Positions 34,814-45,420 are shown, numbered from the stretch's first letter. The stretch is DNA of 64,000 nucleotides from Paroedura picta (GCF_049243985.1 NC_135384.1:13946501-14010500), one strand, 5' to 3'. Numbers and translations: made by a program. Notes: a model not told the origin generated them from the sequence alone.

Positions 34814-35099
34814 GGTAAAGGTATCCCCTGTGCAAGCACGGAGTCATGTCTGACCTTTGGGGTGACGCCCTCTAGCGTTTTCTTGGCAGACTCAATACAA
34901 GATGGTTTGCTATTCCCTTCCCCAGACATTACCATTTTAACCCCCAGCAAGCAAGCTGAGTACTCATTTTATAGACCTCAGAAGGATGGAAGGCTGAGTC
35001 AACCTTGAGCCAGCTGCTGCGATTGAACTCCCAGCCTCATGGTCAGAGCTTCAGGCAGCATGTTGGCTGCCTTACCACCCAGCACCACAAGAGGCTTTC
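34814..35099 (-). repeat. Sauria-type SINE, near full length, with target duplication
   Basis: Reads in reverse from the tail (GGTAAAGGTATCCCCTGTGC) to the tRNA-like head (TGCCTTACCACCCAGCACCA, CAAGAGGC). A 12-base direct repeat TCAGGATTACAA flanks it at 34802-34813 and 35100-35111. Duplicons 1 and 3 have the uninterrupted site, so it arrived after those copies separated. Confidence 0.92.
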
Positions 35100-35657
35100 T
35101 CAGGATTACAAAGGGGAATCCAAACACAAATCTTTCTTCTGGACTGGGTATCCCGTGAGTCAACGTTTTTCAGTTCAGAGATTCTTACTCAGTCATTCGT
35201 GGAGGGTTCCTCCCTCCATAAAATTGTAACAATCTGACATTCATAAAAGCTGAATACATCACTGATCAGGTCAATTTTGACTTGAATTAACTTTGCTTTG
35301 GTAAAGTTATTTCCATAATTGTTGATAATTATATAATTCCATTAGGTTTTAGTTTTACATCCTGTGCAAATCAAACTCAGTACAAATAATAAACATTATT
35401 CTGGAAAGCCAGGTATCTAGGGACTTGTCAAGGCAAAACACACAATTTACTGCATTATGAATGGTACAGTATAAATGAAACTGGGGAACTAATACAAGCA
35501 AGCATGCTTCATGTTCTGATAACTCTCAGGGGGTTGGACTGAAATGCCACAAAGCAGCTAACTCAATACTTCAATGCTATCCCTGTAACAATTTATTTTC
35601 CATTTTCTTAGGAAAGGAGAAATCGACCATTGTTGTTGTTCTTTTATTTCCACAGCA

Positions 35658-36599
35658 ATGAAGAACCTGACTGAAGTGCAGGAGTTCATTCTCTTGGGTC
35701 TCACACATGACCTCAGAGAGCGGTACATTCTCTTTGTGATGTTCCTGCTGCTCTACTTGGCCAGCTTGCTTGGAAACGGAGCCATTCTGGTTGTAGCAAT
35801 AGCTGAGCCTCGACTCCATACTCCAATGTACTTTTTTCTAGGCAATCTCTCCTGCCTGGACATGTGCTACTCCACGGTGACTGTGCCCAAAATGTTGAGT
35901 GGCTTCTTAACAGAACATCAAGCAATTTCTTTTATTGGATGCCTGATTCAGTTGCATTTTTTTTACTTCCTGGGTAGTGGTGAGGGCATCCTTCTGGGGG
36001 TTATGGCTTTGGATCGCTATGTGGCTATTTGCAACCCTCTGCGTTACACAGTCATCATGAATAAATTGACTTGCCTTCTGCTAGCTGGGGCCACCTGGGT
36101 TGCTGGCTTTACTCATGCCTTGATGCATACCATAGCTACCTCTCGGTTATGGTTCTGTGGCCCTAGTCATGTTCAACACTTCCTCTGTGATGTGAAACCT
36201 CTGCTAAAATTGGCCTGTAGTAGCACCTCCCTCAACCTCAGCCTCCTTAATATTGTCACTGGATGCATTGCTATGGGTGGTTTCTTCCTGACTCTTTTCT
36301 CCTACTTGTACATCATATCCTTCCTTTTCTTCAAAGTCCAATCCTGGAAGAGCCGCTGCAAAGCTTTCTCAACTTGTGCCTCCCATCTGACAGTCGTGGC
36401 CCTCCTATATGTTCCGGTTCTTTCCAACTACTTGCTTGCATCCATGGGAGAATCTGCTAAAAGAGAGATGATCACCACTATCCTGTACAGTGCAGTCACT
36501 CCTGTTTTGAACCCTCTGATCTATACACTGAGAAATCAAGAAGTAAAATCTGCTCTGAAAAAAATCTTCAGCCAGAAACATCTGTTTGGGAGAATATGA
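35658..36599 (+). CDS. Odorant receptor, OR12D-like (copy 5, array unit 2)
   Basis: 313 residues, intact. NLT glycosylation site at 3-5, LLGNGAILVVAIAEP in TM1 and loop, PMYFFLGNLSCLDMCYSTVTVPKML, MALDRYVAICNPLRYTVIM, FCGPSHVQHFLCDVKPLLKLAC, RCKAFSTCASHLTVV, NPLIYTLRNQEVK. I count 11 differences by eye from copy 6, including L4Q, P-S-H for P-N-H in the second extracellular loop and Cys for Trp before KAFSTC. The gene follows a TTTCCACAG/CA acceptor. LCD instead of FCD in the loop is shared only with copy 6. Confidence 0.96.
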   Translation: MKNLTEVQEFILLGLTHDLRERYILFVMFLLLYLASLLGNGAILVVAIAEPRLHTPMYFFLGNLSCLDMCYSTVTVPKMLSGFLTEHQAISFIGCLIQLHFFYFLGSGEGILLGVMALDRYVAICNPLRYTVIMNKLTCLLLAGATWVAGFTHALMHTIATSRLWFCGPSHVQHFLCDVKPLLKLACSSTSLNLSLLNIVTGCIAMGGFFLTLFSYLYIISFLFFKVQSWKSRCKAFSTCASHLTVVALLYVPVLSNYLLASMGESAKREMITTILYSAVTPVLNPLIYTLRNQEVKSALKKIFSQKHLFGRI

Positions 36600-36723
36600 A
36601 TGTATTATCTCACTCTGTTTCCAGTTCCACACATTTCTGTCATGCTCTTGACTGACCAAAATGCATTCATTATCTAAAATCAGCATCCTTGACTGTTGTT
36701 AGTCCTTGTTAACTTACCAAGCT

Positions 36724-37532
36724 AAATCATAGAATCATAGAATAATAGAGTGGGAAGGGACCTCATGGGTCATCTAGTCCAGTGGTCCCCAACCTGCGGG
36801 CCGCGGCCCGGTGGCGGGCCGCAAAGGCCATGGCACCGGGCCGCGGCTCCCTCTCCCCGCCCCGCCCCCGCAGTAAAAAACTTCCCAGGCCGCAAGCTTG
36901 CGGCCCGGGTAGCTTCTTACTGCGGGAGGCGGGGAGAGGGAATCAGGGCCGGGCCGCGCCTGTGCGGGCCACGCCCGCTTGGCCCGATCCGTGGGCGCGG
37001 CCCGTGGGCGTGGCCCGATCCGTGGGCGCGGCCCGCGGGCGCGGCCCGATCCACGGCCGTGGCCCGCACGGGCGCGGTCCGCGGGGGCGCGGCCCGATGC
37101 CCTGCCGGTCCCCAGCCTCGGAAAGGTTGGGGACCACTGATCTAGTCCAACTATGCAGGACACTCACATCCCTATCGCTCATCTACTGTAACCTGCCACC
37201 CCTTTGCCTTCACAGAATCAGCTTCTCTGTCAGATGGCTATATAGCCTCCGTTTAAAAATTTCCAAAGATGGAGAACCCACCACCTCCCGAGGAAGCCTG
37301 TTCCACTGAAAAACCACTCTGTCTGGAACTTCTTCCGGGTGTTTAGATGGAATTTCTGTTGAATTAATTGCATCTCATTGGTTCTGCTCTGTCCCTCTGA
37401 GGCAAGCGAGAACAATTCTGCTCCATCCTCCATATGGCACCCTTTTAAATACTTGAAGATGGTTATCAGATCCCCTCTCAGTCGTCTCCTCTCCAGGCTA
37501 AACAGACCAAGCTCCCCCTACCTTTCTTCAAA
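36724..37532 (-). mobile_element. CR1 LINE 3' end, split by a MITE
   Basis: Antisense CR1 from terminal octamers (AATCATAGAATCATAGAAT) through CTTCACAGAATCAGCTTCTC, CCAAAGATGGAGAACCCACC and AGATCCCCTCTCAGTCGTCT to the left part of the 3' region. It is interrupted at 36780-37139 by a hAT-type MITE. It lies in the 3' flank of copy 5; the matching flank after copy 6 runs through without it. Confidence 0.92.
36780..37139. mobile_element. hAT-type MITE, very GC-rich, complete
   Basis: 360 bases between perfect terminal inverted repeats CAGTGGTCCCCAACC and GGTTGGGGACCACTG, flanked by the 8-base target duplication ATCTAGTC (36772-36779 and 37140-37147). These are the marks of the hAT superfamily. 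The core has very high GC and is built of repeated GGGCGCGGCCCGATCC-like units between about 36960 and 37100. Long open frames on both strands across it are an effect of the composition, not genes. Confidence 0.93.
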
Positions 37533-37540
37533 TGTTCAGT

Positions 37541-38609
37541 ATAAATATGGTTCTGCCTACCCTTGATTTGCTAGCCTTTATTTTTCCTGTATAAATCACT
37601 TCCATTTTGTTTGGAATCCTGAAACATTGAAGAGCTTCATTATGATACTAGGGACAAACCCTGTTGCATTCTGGAATACAACAGGTGCTAGATTGGGGGG
37701 GGGGGGGGTTGAAGAACTATGCATATAGCTTCTCCCCCCACACCCAGGATCTAGAAAGGCTACAGGCTGGATGCTCCGAGAAAAGAATTCACCAGCAGGG
37801 GCAGTTCTCATACAGCAGGGATCTGCAGCCTCTGAGCCTCAGAGGGAAGTGGAAGGAGAAGGGGTGGTCAGGAGTGGGGGATGGAATGCAATTGGCTGGC
37901 CACTAGACAGACAGGCAAGCTGGTTGGAGGAGGAGGAGGAGGCACTCAGGGGTGGAACAGCCACTCTGAGTGGGTTTTAAGCACAGAGTGGCACTTAAGC
38001 CATGCAGTGAGCTCCTCCTCCTAGGCCTTACCAGAAATATTAAGTGGAACAGATGATGTGAATAAGATCTGTGGAGTCACTTCACTGGCTGTATCCTTGT
38101 GAAAGAGTATCCCTTAAAGTTCTCTCCTCCCCCCTTTAAATAAATATATTCATTCAAATCAAGTAGGCTGGGGAACCCAGCTGAACCTGAGGCCATCTCT
38201 TAGCTTCAGAACTAAGAAAGTTGGCCATGTTATTACTTGGATAGGAATTTTCCAAAGAAAAATGTGGTTGCTATGCAAAGGAAGGCAATGGAAAACTAAT
38301 AAATCTCTTGTCCTGAACACCCCATAGACTATGAGTTGGTTACCCCAAGATGAGACATAGTTCTTGTGCAAATTGAGCTCAATACAAATTGTAAACATTT
38401 AGGGATGATTAGTGTTGACAGAGTTTAAATATGAGAAGGTAACACCAGTAGCTCAAAGAATAAAACAGCTTTATTAAAAAGAGAAACAACCTTATAAGAG
38501 AAGAAAGAGAGGGTCTGAACTGTCATTCAGACTAACTGTTTCTCTTCTGGAGGCAATCAGGGAAGAAGTGTGCTCAAAGAAGCAGGACATTTTCAACTGA
38601 GCCAATTTT
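37541..38609. other. Duplicon 2, 3' flank of receptor copy 5
   Basis: 37541-37720 matches the 3' flank of copy 6 at 44107-44270 and that of copy 4. A run of G lies at about 37697-37708. 38055-38200 matches 28850-29000. No gene. Confidence 0.5.
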
Positions 38610-38912
38610 AGAATCATATAATCATAGAGTTGGAAGGGACCTCATGGGTCATGTAGTCCAATCCCTTGGACAATGCAGGACACTCACAACCCAATCACTC
38701 ATCCACTCTAACCTGCCACCCCCTTAAACCTTCACAGAATCAGCTTCTCTGTCAGATGGCTATCCAGCCTCTGTTTAAAAATTTCCAAAGATGGAGAACC
38801 CACCACCTCCTGAGGAAGCCTGTTTCACTGAGAAACTGCTCTGTCGGGAACTTCTTCCAGATGTTTAGACAGAATTTCTTTTGATTAATTCCATTCCTTC
38901 TGGTCTGTCCCT
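38610..38912 (-). mobile_element. CR1 LINE 3' end
   Basis: Antisense CR1 very similar to the one at 36724: CATAGAGTTGGAAGGGACCT, CTTCACAGAATCAGCTTCTC, AAAGATGGAGAACCCACCAC. It sits at the junction of duplicons 2 and 3. Confidence 0.92.
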
Positions 38913-38989
38913 ATGTAGTTTATTTTAGCTACTTCACAAATGTGCCTTAGAATTGTTGTGATGATACTTAAAATTTTGTTACCATTTCA

Positions 38990-39075
38990 CCAGAGACCTA
39001 ATCATTTTTTTTTTCAAAATCAAAGGAACTCTCTTTGGCAATGCATATCCCAGGGGTTAAATTACCTGAAAAAGA
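38990..39075 (+). promoter_or_regulatory. Candidate odorant receptor promoter, duplicon 3 (shortened)
   Basis: Keeps the 19-base block at 39044-39062 and the preceding CACCAGAGACCTAATCA, but the homeodomain and TATA-like stretch present in duplicons 1 and 2 is deleted. Sequence jumps from ATTACCTGAAA to the later AGATATATAAGCC. If this region is the promoter, copy 6 may use a different start. Confidence 0.3.
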
Positions 39076-39518
39076 TATATAAGCCACCCAGGTACAACTT
39101 ATAGGGATATATGCTTTAACATACATCTTGTTGAGTGTTCAGTCTGTAGTTGCAATCATGGCTAGTCACATGATTCACATATAAGAACCAAGTCTTCTTT
39201 TTCTTCTTCTATGGAATTAATGTTGCTTTTTAAAAGCCGAACCGATATTGCATAGAATGTAAGGATTACTTTGTGAATTCTGAAAAGGCAAGTGAGTTTG
39301 AAAGATCTGTCTTCCAGCATCGGTGGGATAATCTGGCAAAACGCAAGAGCCATTCCACAATATGCTGATGGATTTCTCAGGTAAACAGAATATGACTTTA
39401 CCTAAATCAGAATACTGTCAATGTTGAAAAGAGAAAGATGTCCACTGTATTCTTCATAGTCACTTCTTCAGAATCTGAGTGGGGAGAGAGAGACTTAAGT
39501 AAAACCTGGCTTGGAACT

Positions 39519-39960
39519 GTAATGTAGTGGTTAGAGCATCAGACTAGCATCTGAGAGGCCCCTATTCAAATCTCTCGTCTTTTTTTAATTATTATTATAT
39601 TTCTATACCGCCCTCCCCGGAGGCTCAGGGCGGTTTACATTAAACTTATAAACAATACATAGAACAGTCTTCATTAATAATCATACAATAATAACAGTGG
39701 TTGTAACAGAATAACAGTATAATAAACAGTATAACAATAATAATAATATAACAGTATAACAATGCAACCGTGCAAATGGCACAACAAGTCCAGGGCACTC
39801 TGGTGGAGTTCTGGGAGGAAGGGGGGGGGGGAAGCGGGGTCCCTTTATGGAAACATACTGGGAGGCCTGGGACCAGTTTTTCTTTCAGTCTTGTCTACCT
39901 CACAGTGTTTGGATGAGAATAAAATGGAGAAGAGAATGCTGTTCTAAGCTATCTGGCTTA
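39519..39960 (+). repeat. tRNA-derived SINE (family C) split by another repeat
   Basis: Head AATGTAGTGGTTAGAGCATC...ATTCAAATCTC resembles a tRNA with A and B boxes. The tail (CTACCTCACAGTG, GAGAATAAAATGGAG) reappears at about 39893. Between them, at about 39585-39890, lies a different element with CCGCCCTCCCCGGAGGCTCA and GGGCGGTTTACAT, followed by ACA/ATA-rich simple sequence. Confidence 0.5.
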
Positions 39961-40619
39961 TATCACAAGGGATCCATATATCCATTCATCCATTTTTTAA
40001 ACAAAGAATAGATCTCAATATCTGCATAATTTTCACCACTGCCAGTTTAAGTCCCTTTGTTTCCATAGCACCACCAAGATGTTTTGTCTTACCTTAAAAA
40101 TGCTCCTCTTTGTCCTTTTCTATCTGTACTAGCAGATGCTCATTCTTCATGATTGCAAAGGGGAATCCAAATGCAAACGTTTCTTCTGGAATGGGTAGCA
40201 TGTGATTCAACACTGTTTCATATGCAACCACCCCTAAATTGCAATTCCCTAAATTGCAATTCAGAGATTCTTCTTCTGTCATTCTTGGGGGAGGGGGTCA
40301 CCTAATATTGCAGTATCCTTATTAAGTATTAAGGAAGTATTAAGTAGTTCACTATGAATTTAAAACATCCTTAGGTTTTAAATTCATAATGAGCTACTTA
40401 ATACTTCCTTGATGACCGGTCAATGTTGACTTGATTAACTCTGCTTTGGTAAAGTTAATTCCACAGCAATTGATCATTATATAATTCCGTTGTTATTCTG
40501 GAAAGCCAGTTTATCCAGGGGCTTGCCATTGCAGAACTTCTTCTTGTACTCCATTTGAGTACATACTACATTATGAATGTGTCCAGTGGGAACTAAAAAT
40601 AGCAAGTGTGCTTTATGTT

Positions 40620-42825
40620 TGTATGGCACGCAATTCCATCAATCTAAGACCAGCTTTATTAGAGAAAAGGTCCTTAGAGTCACAAGAAAAGGAAAGTGCA
40701 GGAGGAAGCATATCTTCATGTTCAAAACCCAGATGGGTGCTTAGAATTATATTATTAGATCCAATTCAAGCATTCCGATCACCAAGAATAATAAAATGGG
40801 CTGTAGGATAGGCCTTGGATAAAAGAAACAGAAAATCGGAGACTTTGTCCCAATTGGACATTGAGATCTTCTTGTTAATATTTAAATCTGTCATAGACCA
40901 AGTTTCTTGGAGTATATACAATCAAAGGATTTTAAATAATCAATAATATCTGGGTCATTGGACTTGCTTTTCCAGTCGATAATATTCTAGGAGATAAGGT
41001 AAAGCTCCTGCCCTGAAAGCATAGAGGTAGTCATTCTGACTCAGTAATTTGATCCAGAGTCTTATGAGGATCATTAAAGATGCAGCCATTAGGATTAAAC
41101 CTTTTAGATCAGTGGAGGAGGGAGTCGGATCTTTATTCAACGTTTCTGTTGCAAACATTTCTTAAAATGAGAGCATTTCTAATGATAGGAGTTGATCATT
41201 GGTTAAAGGTTGGTAACTCTCTAGAAGGTTAGCAGGTGAAGAACAATGGCCCTCATTATTTCTTTGACCCTAGATATATTAAAGTGCATTGAAGTGATAG
41301 TAAGGGGTAACTGTGTTGGTGACAATGAGAAATCAATTGGCATCAAAGATGATATGTTATGGTGATTCATTCCAAGACTCAATAGCTCCTGTTCCCTTTA
41401 TAGAGGCTGACCGGCTGAATCTGGAGATGGTTCTTCACCAGAAAACATCACATTTTCATTTCCAGGACAGGAAGTCATGATAGGATTACGGTCGATAAGA
41501 ATGTCTAACCAGTTGACTTATTCAGATGGATTATCTCTCTCCAAGGATTCTACAGGTTTGTCATCTATCTCAGCAGAGCTCTTTGGCTGTTTCAAATGTT
41601 TTTGGTTGAGTATTAAGGGAACTGTAGGTTCATTCTTGAGTATGAATACCCAGCTTGCTGGGTACGCAATGAGTACCCAGCTTGCTGGGGGGTAAATGGT
41701 AATGACTGGGGAAGGCACTGGCAAACCACCCCATATTGAGTCTGCCATGAAAACACTAGAGGGCGTCACCCCAAGGGTCAGACATGACCGGGTGCTTGCA
41801 CAGGGGATACCTTTACCTTTAGGTTAATTGTTAGACTCAAGAGGAAAAAAAACTCTCTAGAAGCCAGGAAAGATTTACTCTGCAATGGAGATGAGGAAAT
41901 ACTTGAGCCACAGAGGGAATGTAATAGTTTCTGGGTCTGATTAAAATTATTCTAATTATTCAAAATTTCAACTGAACCGAATTCAATATAAGTCATCACA
42001 CCATTTAGTAGTGTCCTTAGGTGCTTTTCACAGTCTGGTTTTTTTTTGTCCCATACAATATATTTCCCATTGTATTTACATATAGGTAAGCAGGCTTTGT
42101 CTAGGGCACACACCAGTTGAACAAACTCCCTTTGCTCGTTGGCAGCAGCCAATAAAGATAGGTTGGGAGTTTTGCTTATTTTTGAAGGCAAAATATCAGC
42201 TGGAGTCTCCTTGAACATACACTCAGAAAGTAAATGTTCACCTGAAGGATGACAACCTGCAGGTCTCAGCCTTCTCCCTAGTGAAGCTGACATCAATTAA
42301 ACCAAGGCATCAATTTTAGTATATAGCAGATTTAACTTATTGTAAAGGAGCGCCATTGTCTTGACTGTTAGCTGAAGTAGGCCGGTCAACTCACATTTGT
42401 CAATATTTGAGTTCCACTCTACAGTTGGGAGGTGCATCTCATTCCTAATATTATCAGTGGATTCTGCAAGGTGTTCTTGTTATCATTAAAACCATTGAGG
42501 TCCTTGTTGTCATTAAAACATCAGATTTATTTGATGTGGGCAATGTGGGTACCAGTAGAGAGTAAAAGTTTTAAATATTAAACAGTTTTGAAGCAGGAGA
42601 GGAGGGGTCCTCATTTTCTCTCCTGCACTTGAAAACCCCCATGCTGGACAGCAGAAGTTAAAATAAATAGATAAAACCTTGGCTGAGGAAGCAAAGGCTT
42701 CTCATTAACAACTCCTGCAGCAGCCAAGTCAAAGCAAACAACTCAAACGAAATAGAAGATAAAAACTCTTAGCTACCTCTGGGCCGCTTTCGTCTTGGTG
42801 TCAAAAATGAGTGCCAAGTGATTTT
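40620..42825 (-). mobile_element. LINE fragment with ORF1-like and endonuclease-like parts
   Basis: Absent from the matching place in the other duplicons. Near 40700-40830 the minus strand reads AYPTAHFIILGD.NA, like the GD-N box of an apurinic-type LINE endonuclease. Further upstream in its sense, 42296-41952 is an open frame of 114 codons (NEQREFVQLVCALDKACLPI and neighbours) of unknown kind, perhaps ORF1. A Sauria SINE interrupts it at about 41640-41821. No reverse transcriptase part was seen. The clade is not identified. Confidence 0.5.
41640..41821 (+). repeat. Sauria-type SINE, 5'-truncated, inside the LINE fragment
   Basis: Body and tail only: GAGTACCCAGCTTGCTGGGG, CATGAAAACACTAGAGGGCG, CAAGGGTCAGACATGACC, CCTTTACCTTTA. 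The TACCCAGCTTGCTGG phrase occurs twice at its start, perhaps a small duplication at insertion. Confidence 0.9.
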
Positions 42826-43034
42826 TCTCATGCATGCATTGTAATGCTATGGAATGCCAGTAAAGATAATGACTGAATTAGTTTGTATGTCACTTGTGCA
42901 TTTTGATTGAAAAGCCACAAAGCTGCTAATTCAAAAGAGCTGTAGCAATTCCTAATAGTTTATTTTGCGATGCTTTACATTCCCTTAGGAAAAGAGTAAC
43001 TGGGCTTTGTTGGTGTTCTTCTGTATCCACAGCA

Positions 43035-43976
43035 ATGAAGAACCAGACTGAAGTGCAGGAGTTCATTCTCTTGGGTCTTACACATGACCACAGAGAGCGG
43101 TACACTCTCTTTCTGATGTTCCTGCTGCTCTATTTGGCCAGCTTGCTTGGAAACGGAGCCATTCTGGTTGTAGCTATAGCTGAGCCTCAACTCCATACCC
43201 CAATGTACTTTTTTCTAGGCAATCTCTCCTGCCTGGACATGTGCTACTCCACGGTGACTGTGCCCAAAATGCTGAGTGGCTTCTTAACAGAACATCAAGC
43301 CATTTCTTTCATTGGATGCCTAGTTCAGTTGCATTTTTTTTACTTTCTGGGTAGTGGTGAGGGCATCCTTCTGGGGGTTATGGCTTTGGATCGCTATGTG
43401 GCCATCTGCAACCCTCTGCGTTACACAGTCATCATGAATAAATTGACTTGCCTTCTGCTAGCTGGGGCCACCTGGGCTGCTGGCTTTACTCATGCCTTGA
43501 TGCATACCATGGCTACCTCTCGGTTATGGTTCTGTGGCCCTAATCATGTTCAGCACTTCCTCTGTGATGTGAAACCTCTGCTAAAATTGGCCTGTAGTAG
43601 CACCTCCCTCAACCTCAGCCTCCTTAATATTGTCACTGGATGCATTGCTATGGGTGGTTTCTTCCTGACTCTTTTCTCCTACTTGTACATCATATCCTTC
43701 CTTTTCTTCAAAGTCCAATCCTGGAAGAGCCGTTGGAAAGCTTTCTCAACTTGTGCTTCCCATCTGACAGTTGTGGCTCTCTTCTATGTTCCAGTTCTTT
43801 CTAACTACTTGCTTGCATCCATGGGAGAATCTGCTAAAAGAGAGATGATTACCACTATCCTGTACAGTGCAGTCACTCCTGTTTTGAACCCTCTGATCTA
43901 TACACTGAGAAATCAAGAAGTAAAATCTGCTTTGAAAAAAATCTTCAGCCAGAAACATCTGTTTGGAAGGATATGA
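43035..43976 (+). CDS. Odorant receptor, OR12D-like (copy 6, array unit 3)
   Basis: 313 residues, intact, about 96% identical in protein to copy 5. NQT at 3-5, LLGN in TM1, PMYFFLGNLSCLDMCYSTVTVPKML, MALDRYVAICNPLRYTVIM, FCGPNHVQHFLCDVKPLLKLAC, RWKAFSTCASHLTVV and NPLIYTLRNQEVK. It follows a GTATCCACAG/CA acceptor. The LINE fragment at 40620-42825 ends only about 200 bases upstream, within the presumed 5' intron, which may matter for splicing or expression. Confidence 0.96.
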   Translation: MKNQTEVQEFILLGLTHDHRERYTLFLMFLLLYLASLLGNGAILVVAIAEPQLHTPMYFFLGNLSCLDMCYSTVTVPKMLSGFLTEHQAISFIGCLVQLHFFYFLGSGEGILLGVMALDRYVAICNPLRYTVIMNKLTCLLLAGATWAAGFTHALMHTMATSRLWFCGPNHVQHFLCDVKPLLKLACSSTSLNLSLLNIVTGCIAMGGFFLTLFSYLYIISFLFFKVQSWKSRWKAFSTCASHLTVVALFYVPVLSNYLLASMGESAKREMITTILYSAVTPVLNPLIYTLRNQEVKSALKKIFSQKHLFGRI

Positions 43977-44269
43977 ATGTATTATCTCACACTATTCCAT
44001 ATATTTCTGTCATGCTCTTGACTGACCAAAATGCATTCATTATTTAAAATCAGCATCTATGGCTGTTGGTAGTCCTTGTTAAGTGACTTCAGGGTAAGCT
44101 AACTGTTCAATATAAACATGGTTTTGCTACCCCTGTTTTGCTAGCCTTGATTTTTCCTGTTCCATTTTGTTTGTAATCCTGAAACAGAGCTTCATTCTGA
44201 TACTAGGAACAAAGCCCGTTGCATTCTGGAATACAATAGGTGCTAGATTGGGGGGTGGGGTGGAAGAAC

Positions 44270-44631
44270 TCTGCATATGACCTCTCACTCTCCCTAGGAC
44301 CTGGAACGGCTACAAACTGGTGGCCCTGGGGAAGGGACCTCACTGGCAGGGGCAGCTCTCACATAGCAGGTATCTCCAGTCTCTGAGCCTTGGAGGGAAG
44401 TGGAAGGAGGAGGGGGTAACATTATGAACTTTATTAGTACTTTATCTTATTAATTCTAGTATATATTTACAGGTATATTTGAGAATCTAAATTGTCTGAC
44501 CAGTATCCATTGATGTGTGAAGACATATATAGAGGTAGGAAATTATGATCTACTATGTTTTGTAGGATTACTAGTGTATTTTACATAATTAATAATCAGG
44601 TTCAGTTATTAATTATTGCATATTTCCAAAC
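44270..44631. other. Boundary of duplicons 3 and 4
   Basis: Continues the 3' flank of copy 6 (matching 37720-37860) and then passes into AT-rich sequence of no recognised type. Confidence 0.4.
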
Positions 44632-45420
44632 ATTAAGCCAGCCTGCCAAGAGTTTAATTACTCTCAACAGTGAGACATTAGTTACCAGAATCTTCCCAAA
44701 GCTTCTCATCTTTGAGAGCCAGTTTGGTGTAGTGGTTTAGAGTGTGGATTTCTAATATGGCATGCCAGGTTCGATTCTGCGCTCCCCCACATGCAACCAG
44801 CTGGGTGACCTTGGGCTTGCCACGGCACTGATAAAGCTGTTCTGACTGACCAGTAATACCAGGGCTCTCTCAGCCTAACGCACCCCACAGGGGAGAGGGG
44901 AGAGGGGAGAGGAATGGGAAGGCGACTGTTGTGGGGAGAGGAATGGGAAGGCGACTGTAAGCCGCTTTGAGCCTCCTTGGGGTGGGGAAAAGCGGCATAT
45001 AAGAACCAACTCTTCTTCTTCTTCCCAAATATCCCTTTTTGCCCATCTTGATCTCCGCCATCTAAGAGCAATCAAATACTTTTGTCACTCTCTGGTAAGC
45101 CCTATCCAGCCTACATGCTTTCACACAATGATTACCTGGCTGAAAAAGGTATAAAAATCTGTCTCTTGGGCCCGTCTCTGGTATCCAACCTTGCTGACTG
45201 TCATTTCTCCAAATTTAGTCATTTCCTTTTCTTTGTTTTCCCCTGTGTTATTGTGTGGGTATTATTGTATATCTGTTAATCCAATTCAATCTTTGTCTTG
45301 TCTGTCTTAGTCTCAATAAAACAGAATTCTTTTATTTTTATATCTGTTGTCTACTTTGTTTCCTCAAAGGAGATTATTACCCCATAAAGCATGGGCAAAA
45401 GATCTTGCTGGTTACTTAGC
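44632..45420 (+). repeat. LTR-like repeat, copy in duplicon 4, interrupted by a SINE
   Basis: Parts at 44632-44700 and 45026-45420 match 30258-30300 and 30540-30830. There is a TATA-like GGTATAAAAATCTG near 45149, then CAATAAAAC near 45315. Old, degraded, family unknown. A tRNA-SINE is inserted at 44716-45024. Confidence 0.35.
44716..45024 (+). repeat. tRNA-derived SINE with CTT tail (family A)
   Basis: Full head (GGTGTAGTGGTTTAGAGTG, AGGTTCGATTC) and tail. The body carries an internal duplication: GAGAGGAATGGGAAGGCGAC occurs twice, with GGGGAGA units before the first. It lies inside the LTR-like repeat and is absent from the duplicon 2 copy. Confidence 0.9.

Noticed and set aside
36750-37309. 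Several long overlapping open frames on both strands rich in Arg, Pro, Gly and Ala
   Set aside because: They lie inside the GC-rich hAT MITE and its CR1 host; stop codons are rare there because of composition.
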